A stretch of DNA of 64,000 nucleotides from Cordilura impudica. Its lineage: Eukaryota; Arthropoda; Insecta; Diptera; Scathophagidae. Position 1 is the stretch's first letter, and each line of letters begins with the position of its first letter. A model generated the notes under the pieces. The model searched no databases. It was not told the DNA's origin and saw nothing but the letters and a program-made list of their open reading frames with translations. The stretch covers positions 191,217,867-191,281,866 of the forward strand of contig OY821519.1 of the NCBI GenBank assembly GCA_963682025.1, read 5' to 3'. This document shows positions 56,070 through 64,000 of the stretch, one piece after another. The position numbers and the translations under genes are program-made.

Positions 56070-57579
56070 GATGAATTTACTCATTATTACAAATAAATAA
56101 GATACAATTTTCAACATTTCTATAGAATAAAATGATTTTTTTCCTGAGGTGAACATATTGTGGGTATTACAGTATTGAGGGTATGAAATTCTAGTTAGGT
56201 ATGTTACATACCGTCGGAAAGCTTAATTGATCTAGTTTCTCAGTATATGCTTTATTTTTAAGGTTTTAGAAACACATACACACTAATAGGAAAAAAAATT
56301 TAAATTAGTGCATATTAGGGCGGGTCAATTTGTAGGGAGGCAAAAAAATAGCTCAAGTGTAAAGGAAAAGCATATTCTATGGATCAAAATAAGAAACTTT
56401 GCCAAGGAACCATACCTCTAAAACGAATTCTGATGTCCCGACTTTTGACCAGTCTGTGTGTCTGCCATGGGGCAACCTCATTCCCCCTCATGCAATTGAT
56501 CTGAAACTTGGCGCATATTCTTGTTGTGACTACCGATGAATTTTGGGGCGCTTCATGTCATGACCGTTGTCTTGAGTTACAAAACATTTTTTTTACAGAT
56601 ATCCCACTCGCTTCCAGCAAAAAAAAGGCAACAAAATTTTTGATATAGAAAAAAATATCAAAAAATTTTTTTATTTTTTTTTATATTTTTTTTCCGAGAG
56701 ACTGAAGAAACAGCTATCTAAAATATTTGTGACAAATTTTGCTAATAACAATAGGTACAAATTTACATGGATGAGAAAAAACACCTGTTTGGTCAAAATG
56801 TCAAATTTTGACCCCCTCTAACTCAGAGAGTTCTGGACCGATCTTGTTAAAAAATTGTATCTAAACTACTATCCAATAGGACTAACCTTGGTGCAAATTT
56901 CATCCCGAGCGGATGACATCGGTTTCAAAAGTTGGATCACTTGAAATGAAACGCCCCATATATATAAACTAAATTTGAAAAAATATTTATGAGGATTACA
57001 ACAAAAGATGAAGATTCTTTTTACCGATATCTCTTGCGGCAATTTTAGTCACTCGTGTTTGTATAGGTCTATGTTTAACATACACCACTTTTCACCAACT
57101 GAAGGCTCGCATCATTAAGTTGACTCTGAAAATATTTTTCAGCCATTCGGTATAAGAAAAGATGGGTCGATGTGAAGTTTTTTTTGGCAGTAGCGAACGT
57201 CAGTACAAGGTCGTTGTGTATACTCATTTCTCTCTATAAGATAAAAAAAAGTATGTCAAAAAATTTAAAGCTCAATACTAAAGATAAATTTGTTAAATGA
57301 AATTAAAAAAGATGAATTTTCTCCAATAAAATCCGGTAATAGGGGAAGATATTTCTCCATGCATAAGTCTCTATTAATGGCTAGACGAAGAAACTATATA
57401 TTTGAGAAAAAGAACGCAAATAGTTTTTAATTGTAACAATTTTTTTTTGCCAATCATGTTGTATAACGTGACGTTACTAACTTGTACTTTTTCTTATACC
57501 CAATATCTTACAATTCTCACTAAGTTTAAGAAATTATATCTATAGATCGTCTTCAAAGTTTGATACGGTCATAGCATTG
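56070..57579. other. No gene; includes an old INE-like 3' scrap
   Basis: At 57115-57225 TTGACTCTGAAAAT, GGTATAAGAAAAGATGGGTC and AGTACAAGGTCGTTGTGTAT follow the order of the INE-like 3' region and are strongly diverged. GGGCGGGTCAATTTGTAGGG at about 56318 looks like the start of another insect repeat without a visible partner end. No coding region recognised. Confidence 0.45.
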
Positions 57580-57941
57580 AGGCCAGATTTCGCTATTACA
57601 CTTTGTAATAGGACCTGTCAAAAAGTCGAGTATTATGCAAAAGTGGTATCATGTAAAAAGCTTATGTTTTGAAATTGACAGTCTGTAGGATTTTATTTTC
57701 GAAGTCCGATTTTTTTAGAAACATTTCTAAAAACTTGGTATTTTCATCGGACCAGAGTTGTTTTTTTATATTTAAAAAAAAGGTAAACAAAACGAAGAAA
57801 GTTTCTACTTTCTACTAAAATGTAAATTTCAAAATAAATTTGCAGAAATAAGTTCGGTATGACTTTATGACAGTCCGATGAATTTCATCGGATTTTTATT
57901 GCGAAAATAATACTATTGTGTGGTATCGTGTAAATGGGCCT
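57580..57941. mobile_element. PIF/Harbinger deletion derivative (MITE)
   Basis: Shares its first ~200 bp (CTTTGTAATAGGACCTGTCA, TTGACAGTCTGTAGGATTTT, GGACCAGAGTTG) and its last ~100 bp (TTATGACAGTCCGATGAATT, TCGTGTAAATGGGCCT) with the autonomous element at 59014-62229, and lacks both genes. The left terminal bases are degraded. Flanks are TTG and TTA, an imperfect 3-bp duplication. Confidence 0.85.
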
Positions 57942-58470
57942 TTAGATATACTGTTTCAGAATTAGATTGTAGTTTGATACCAACCCGATTTAACTTGACT
58001 GCATAAGTTGTATCGAAATTCGGCTTAATGAATTTCAGGCGAACATTAGACACTTGGACTAGATGAGCTTCGCCCAGATTGGAAAATAAATCTGCATTAC
58101 AATTCACATAAACAGTATAATTAAAAATAAAAATAATATAAAAAATAAAATAATATAAAAATAAAAATAATTTAAAAAACTTAAAATACAAATGTTTTGC
58201 TATAAATATTTTTTCTGTCTTTGCTCATTATATTTATCTCAATTCAAATTAAATTTGCCTTGATTCTGACCTTTACTAATTGGAGTAGATGGTGTCTCAC
58301 TTGGTCAATTTCACGTACATAACCGTGGAATTATCAATGTTGTATAATGGTTGGTAATGCCGCTCACCAAATTAATTTTATAATATCCCGGCGATTAGAA
58401 ACACAATGTTTAAAAATGTTAATTATTTTTTTTTATTGCATCAGTTTAACAGTTTTAGTAGCCACAATAA

Positions 58471-59010
58471 GGGCCATTATTACAACTTGCCAATAGCTAA
58501 AGTTAGGATTTTATCAGGTAGATTATTAGTTTTTCGTTATTACAACTATACTTTAAGCTAAAAGTGACCGATAAGCTAAAGGGAGGATATTGTTGCCTTT
58601 AACTTTTAACGTGAGGTTTATGTATTTAATATTGCCACATTTTCTGACCTATGAAGACGAAATTCACATCAATTTAGTTTTGGAAATAAATTTATTTATA
58701 GATACTTAAATATATGCTTGTGTATTTTTAAAAAGTTTTAATAAAGGTTTTTGGTTTTTATTCCATTATTTTTCTTGTTTATTTGCGAACAACTAAAGGA
58801 ACGTTGCCACTATGTATTTTGATAAATCAATTCATTTGGTCAAAAGTAATCGGTGTTTCCTTTGGTGCTGCCACAATATCAAAAATATTAATTTTATTTT
58901 AATGGGAAGTTGTAATAACGAAAAGAAGTTAAAGGTAACTTTATTGTTCACTTTAGCTAAAGTTACCTTTAACTAACATTTACTTTAAAGGCAAGTTTTA
59001 ATAATGGCCC
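58471..59010. mobile_element. TAA-flanked MITE (second Harbinger-type family)
   Basis: TIR GGGCCATTATTACAACTTGC at the left; at the right, read inward, GGGCCATTATTAAAACTTGC. TAA on both sides (58468-58470, 59011-59013). Inner motifs such as AGCTAAAGTTA(G/C) and TTCGTTATTACAACT are also mirrored. No coding capacity. Confidence 0.82.
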
Positions 59011-59306
59011 TAAAGGCCCATTTACATGATACCACTTTGTAATACGACCTGTCAAAAAGTCGAGTATTATGAAAAAGTCGTATGATGTAAAAAGGTTATG
59101 TTATGAAATTGACAGTCTGTAGGATTTTTTTTTTCGAAGTAAGATGGTTTTAGAAGCATTTCTAAAAACTTGTCATTTTCATCCGACCAGAGTTGTTTTT
59201 TTGGTAATATTAAAAAAAAAGTAAACAAAAACAGCAGTGAAAATAAAATACATATTTAAAAAATTTAAATTAAATTTAAAAAAAAAACAACAAGAAAAGG
59301 AAGAAA

Positions 59307-60307
59307 ATGAGTGTGTCTCCAGCTGCATGTATTAAGGTATGTATTAAGGTCAAAACTAACAACTGGGCCAAAATCCAAACAAAGTGTATTTATCATTGGT
59401 CAGTGTATTTATCATGATGTGTTGTGAATTATTTCAGATTGATTGGAACAAAGAGGTGGTGATGGAGCTGATAGGCATTTTTAAAGAAAAAGAATGCCTA
59501 TATAACACCAAATGTACTCTGTACCACAACAAGCACGCCCGGGCAGAGGCTTTGGAGGACATAACAAAAAAAATATCTGCAACTGTACCAAATGTTACAG
59601 CAAATGAAGTAAAGGTAATTGTTTAAACTAGATTTTGTTACTAAATTACTAAATGCACATGTTTTCAGATAAAACTTAATTATCTCCGGTCCCAATACGG
59701 GAGGGAAGTGTTGCGAGTGGCTGAAAGTTTAAAGAAAAGCGGTTCTGGGAGCGATGTTGTGTATGTCCCAACCGCGTATTGGTATGAGCACCTACATTTT
59801 TTAAGAGACTTCATGCAATGTCGGAAAGGGAAGTCGAACCTTTCGTTTGTAAGAAACCATAATTACCAATTACCTATATAAATTTTAATATATGTATGTT
59901 AATTTTTTTTTCAGATTTTAGATGATAGTTCTCTATCGGAGCTTGATGAAGAGCCCTCGACTTCACGGTTCAAGGTAAATTTTTTTAATGAAATATAGAT
60001 AGAATCATTTTTTGTACTATTCTACTATGTATATCCTTTTTATATGATTATACGAGTATCATAGTAGTTTACTTTAAGTTTCTTATAATTAAATAAATAT
60101 TCAATGAAATAAATAATTTTTAATTTTCGTAAAATTTATTTTTATTAGGTATCTTGCATTTCTTTACCGAAGGACTTGGAACCTACTTCTGCAAAGAAAA
60201 TAAAACAGAGTAACGACGAATCCGATGCCGTTCTGAAAACTGCGGCAGAGTTTTTAAAAAAAATATCGGATGATAAGCCGGAGGACGACTATGCCGAAAC
60301 ATTTTAA
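59307..60307 (+). CDS. MADF-domain DNA-binding protein of the Harbinger element
   Basis: Five exons, all introns phase 0 with GT-AG ends: 59307-59336, 59438-59614, 59669-59848, 59915-59974 and 60149-60307. Exons 2-3 encode the MADF/Myb-like fold: WNKEVVMELIGIFKEKECLY, then YHNKHARAEALEDITKKIS, KLNYLRSQYGREVLRVAES, KKSGSGSDVVYVPTAYWYEH and LHFLRDFM. The C-terminus is acidic and charged. The frame meets TAA at 60305-60307, but it stays open behind it for 37 more codons (AFVKCNLAQITDSNLRDEFS onward) to a TAA at 60418-60420, which looks like the original end; so a single nonsense change may have shortened it to about 200 residues. The partner function is known for other Harbinger elements; here it is inferred. 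Confidence 0.85.
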
Positions 60308-60536
60308 GCATTTGTTAAATGTAATTTGGCGCAAATTACGGATAGCAACTTGCGCGATGAATTTTCATCAGAGGTGATGAACTTAATTTCAGTTTTCAAA
60401 AAAAAAAACAACGTGAATTAAACGCAATTATTCCTTAATTTAATTTTTTTTAAATTCTATTGTTATAAATATATTTTAATTGAACAAAAAAAAATTTATT
60501 TTTTGTAATTATTTACCACACTACATTATTCTTGAT

Positions 60537-62006
60537 TTAAAAATTAAATTTATTAATAGCTTCATTCTGCCATGGTAAAACATTGATGTTATTAAAAAAA
60601 TGTCTGTAACTATTTCTTATTTCGGAAGCTTCCTTGGAGTATCTATTTCCTGGACCTCTTTCAATTACTGTTAGACTTCTATTCGCGGAAGTATACTCCT
60701 CATCATCTTCTTTCACAAGAAGATTATGAAGTGCACAACATGCTAACGTTATGAGCTCAACTGTTTCAACAGGTAAATTTATTTCTCTTTGAAATATTTG
60801 AAATCTTGCAGAAAGTATTCCGAAGGCGTTTTCCACCACTCTTCGAGCTCTTGATAACCGGTAGTTGAATATTTTGTTTTCAGCTAACTGCCTTTGACTG
60901 AACGGTTTTATAATTCTGGGCGTCAAACGGAAAGCATCGTCTGAAACAAAAACGTAGGGTACCTAAAATATAAAAAGCGTAAGGATATGTACAAAATGGT
61001 TGTGTAAAGAAATAAAATACTTTAATATTTGTTCCCGGGAGCTCTTCATCTTCTGGAAAATCAAGTAGATTTTGTTTTATGGAGTCCCCGATATCCGACA
61101 CATTAAAAGCTGCAGCATCGTTGGCTCTACCATTAACTCCTACATCCACCATAATAAACTTATAGCTTGCATCAACCACTGCCATTAAAATTATACTGTT
61201 GAAACCCTTGTAATTATAATAATAGGAACCATCTTTAGACTTCGGTCTGAAAGCAATATGTTTCCCATCTATAAATAAATAAGTAAGTGTAAGTTTTTTT
61301 TTATGTTAATCAATTTAGGTATTTTACCAATAGCACCAAGACACATGGGAAAATTCCATTTGCTATAAAAATCATCAGCCACTTTTTTCCACTCACTAGC
61401 TGTTGTACAACCCTAAATTGAAACAAAAATCGTAAAATATAACATTGCAAACATAAGGGAAACCTGCTCTCGAAAATAAAATTACTTTTAAAAATTTTAA
61501 ACGAAGCGCCTTGTAAATAGCCTTTAGTGTTTCTGGAACCAATTTACATATCGCCGGTGTAGATACTCGGAACCCGTACGAAAGGTCAGTATACGAGTTT
61601 CCCGTTGCCAAAAAGCGTAGGGTAAGCAGCAGACTGAAATATAAGAAGACAAATTAAGTTAGCAATCTTTAGCTTTTAAAACTCGATTACCGTGTAGTAG
61701 GTGAAATGGACTCCCTCATTACAGTGTTTTGTTTCCTTATAACAGGGCCAACAATACTTAACAAATTTTCAAAGGCTTCTTTAGATAGCCTACAAAAATT
61801 GATGAAGGACTTTGGGTCCTCCAATTGAAGCTCTTTTATAGCAATATGTGTCAAGTCCTTTCCTGAATATCTCCGGCGTAACCATTCACGGCTCCATAAC
61901 CGTTTTGAATTTTGCAAACTATCATACTTCCCTTTTTTTTATACTTCGTGATGATGGCTATTGCCATAATAACTCCAACGGCTTTAAGTTTTTTCTTATT
62001 TTCCAT
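60537..62006 (-). pseudogene. HARBI1-like PIF/Harbinger transposase, one frameshift
   Basis: Five exons on the minus strand: 62006-61691, 61633-61486, 61412-61328, 61268-61021 and 60962-60537, with GT-AG borders. Exon 1 begins MENKKKLKAVGVIMAIAII and has SREWLRRRYSGKDLTH; exon 2 has LLLTLRFLATGNSYTDLSYG (the HARBI1 helix-turn-helix); the catalytic D is in GAIDGKH across exons 3-4, the second D in VSDDAF (exon 5) and the E in RRVVENAFGILSARF; the end is LITLACCALHNLL and a variable tail. The only lesion I see is in exon 1: an eight-T run (61933-61940, plus strand) puts the first 22-25 residues out of frame with the rest; one base more would join them. Otherwise every motif is present. Confidence 0.88.
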
Positions 62007-62232
62007 TTTATACATTTGCTTATAATTATTTATAACAACACGCCTAAATTTTTTTGTTTTCTTTGTATGCTATTGTAAACAGCCGTTTTCATACGACTTG
62101 AGTGTGATGGTGTAAATGGCCTAAGTATGCAGAAATAATGTCTGTACGACTTTATGACAGTCCGATGAATTTCATCGGATTTTTATTTCGAAAAATCATA
62201 CGACTGAGTGGTATCATGTAAATGGGCCTTAA

Positions 62233-64000
62233 GTAGTATAAATAATTCTATATATTTCGTTCCATAACCAAACTTAATTTTAGTCATTAATATTTATTGA
62301 CAAATCAACAGTTGAAGTGGACTTTCAGTATTATTGTTCAATTTAAAAAGTTTCTAAATATTGTAATTGTCCATGTTTTCCATATTTATTCATGTAAAAT
62401 AACAAGCATTTATTCGGTTTACTTGTATTCATTTTTATTGGTATTTGTTGTGTTTTGTTTTTTTCATAAATGGTTTTGATTTTGCATTTCAAACAATTTT
62501 ATAATTAAAACTGTTCTGTACATTTTTTTTTCTGTATGGCTAAATTTGGGACAAGCATGCATGCATGTGTCTATAGACTTATAGAAATATATTTACCAAC
62601 ATAAAAAACAATTAAATTTAAATTTCACATTTATTTTATAGCTATAAAAAAAAATATTTTTTTTTGCAACATGTTTTAATTTTCCAATTAATAATTGAAT
62701 ACTGACCACAACACAAAAAAGAAAAGAATTTTTTTTTTATTTTTTGACAAATTTAAAAAAATTCCTCAATGCGTAGATATGATAAAATAAAATATAACCA
62801 ATCTAAGTATCCGGACTGAGGTGGAATTAAGTAACCCTGAAATTGTGAGACTTATTACTTATTTACATATAGACAATTTAATGTAGCTTTCCGAAATTTT
62901 CTAGAATTTGTCTAAAGCCTACAAAAAAATATATCAATATACATATACATATGTATTTTTGTTAAATAGATTTGTATAAATTATTAAAATATGAAGCTTT
63001 ATTAGGAAATATGACGTTGATTAGCCCAGTTTTTAATGTTTCATATCACTATATCTTTAGAATTAAAAACCTGGACAAAATAAATTAAATTTACACTATC
63101 TTAAATTTCTATGTCCATGATATTTGGAAAAGCACCAATTTTTAAATTTCGAACTACTTCCGAATTGGCTCTAACCTTAGTGAATATAATTTGCTTAAAA
63201 GTTTGTGTTTACCCTAACCTAAATTTTGAAAAAACCATGTGGCTGAAACTAAATCTGTATTCATACTAGCTTTTATTTGGTTCTATCTGCACGGAGTCTC
63301 GTGGTTTTCAAATTCTTTATTTTCTTCTCATTGAAAAAAAAAAAAAAAAAATACATAAAAATGCCCATAAGTGTGTTATCCCTAGTTTTTACATTGCTGA
63401 TGTGATAGTTTTCCTGTATAATGTTTGTACGTTTACAAATGTACGTGTTTGTTTAATTCTATTGTTAGCTTCCACTTTACATTTTATAATTACACGTACA
63501 AAATGTATGTACAGATTCATTTAAAAGTTGTTACATTTTTTCAAAAAAATGAAAACAACGTAACAAAAAATTTTTACATGTTTTTTGTTTTTTTTTCGAA
63601 ATTGTTATTTTAATTAACAAATGTTAAAATTTTTTTAAAAATAATATTGTTTTGTTATATTTAATTTACATACTCGTATATGTATATTCTTGGAAAGTTA
63701 CTAGCCCCGGCATATTTAGCAGAGGTAATGTTTGTTAAGGAATAGTAAGGTATGGTAAGGTAAGGTAAGGAAAGGAGAGTTAAGGTAAGACAGGGTGGCG
63801 TAATGTAAAAAAAAAAGATAAGGTAATGTAAAGAAAGATAAGATATGGTAAAGTTAGGTAAAGAAAGGTAAGTAATATAGTTTCTTGTGTTTTTCGTGAG
63901 TACCTCTCTCGTTGACATAACCTCACGGTGCTCCTAACAGAGTATCGGAATATTCGCCGACCCCCGCCCCTTGTGTACGATAACTACACTCAGGTACATA
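62233..64000. other. No recognisable gene
   Basis: AT-rich, with homopolymer runs and a degenerate GGTAA/TAAGG-rich repeat at 63736-63872. Short frames only; the 85-codon minus-strand frame at 63661-63918 is a translation of that repeat. Confidence 0.55.
63736..63872. repeat. Degenerate TAAGG-type simple repeat
   Basis: GGTAAGGTAAGGTAAGG and variants such as GGTAATGTAAAGAAAG. It is interrupted by an A-run at 63809-63817. Confidence 0.85.

Larger units (their letters stand above)
59014..62229. mobile_element. PIF/Harbinger transposon, near-intact, two genes
   Basis: TIR AGGCCCATTTACATGATACC at both ends (right end inverted, one or two differences in the following bases) and a TAA target duplication (59011-59013 and 62230-62232). 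3,216 bp. Inside, a MADF-domain gene on the plus strand and a HARBI1-like transposase on the minus strand converge at about 60.4-60.5 kb. This is the standard layout of Harbinger elements, whose second protein helps the transposase reach the nucleus and bind the ends. Confidence 0.93.

Noticed and set aside
56310..57000. Element starting GGGCGGGTCAATTTG
   Set aside because: ACGCCCCATATA near 56955 is too short a match to call a TIR.

Overview
This is AT-rich, eukaryotic, repeat-dominated DNA, most likely intergenic or heterochromatic sequence from a brachyceran fly, probably a calyptrate with a large genome. The main reasons are about fifteen copies or pieces of a dipteran INE-1/DINE-1/mini-me-like element with (GTCY)n microsatellites, mariner (DD34D and DD41D), PIF/Harbinger, hAT, piggyBac, Transib, Helitron and non-LTR elements of insect type, and short introns inside one transposon gene. 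I recognise no host gene with confidence. The species assignment is inference.

Layout. 1-1.18 kb: the start half of a piggyBac-like element ending at a TTAA. 3.4-5.9 kb: INE-like copies. 6.8-7.2 kb: small Helitron. 7.34-10.27 kb: a hAT element with a degraded 8-bp target duplication and a broken transposase, itself hit by two MITEs. 11.8-15.6 kb: three INE-like copies, one inside a 110-bp-TIR MITE. 17.3-18.7 kb: dead DD34D mariner and a hairpin MITE. 19-20.8 kb: small Helitrons. 21.25-26.64 kb: a RAG1-like Transib transposon with unusually long (about 1.46 kb) inverted repeats, a 5-bp target duplication and a transposase broken by one visible frameshift. 28.86-30.17 kb: DD41D mariner. 31-35.5 kb: INE-like copies, a jockey-like reverse transcriptase relic and two MITEs. 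38.9 kb: a hammerhead-ribozyme-like motif of the Penelope type. 39.6-49.2 kb: a nest in which an INE-like element was entered by a LINE, which was entered by a second DD41D mariner and by another LINE, which was in turn entered by a Helitron. 50.4-55.9 kb: INE-like copies, Helitron relics on both strands and a Harbinger-type MITE. 57.6-62.2 kb: a PIF/Harbinger family: a deleted copy, an unrelated TAA-flanked MITE, and a nearly intact two-gene autonomous element. 62.2-64 kb: no gene.

How parts relate. The Harbinger transposase and MADF-domain partner are divergently placed between shared TIRs and are presumably co-required for transposition; the 57.6 kb copy could have been mobilised by such an element. 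The Transib transposase carries the DDE and C2/H2 zinc residues that RAG1 uses and lies between ends that begin with an RSS-heptamer-like sequence. Everything else is relics. Percentages and database identities could not be computed here; family calls rest on motifs, termini and target duplications read by eye.
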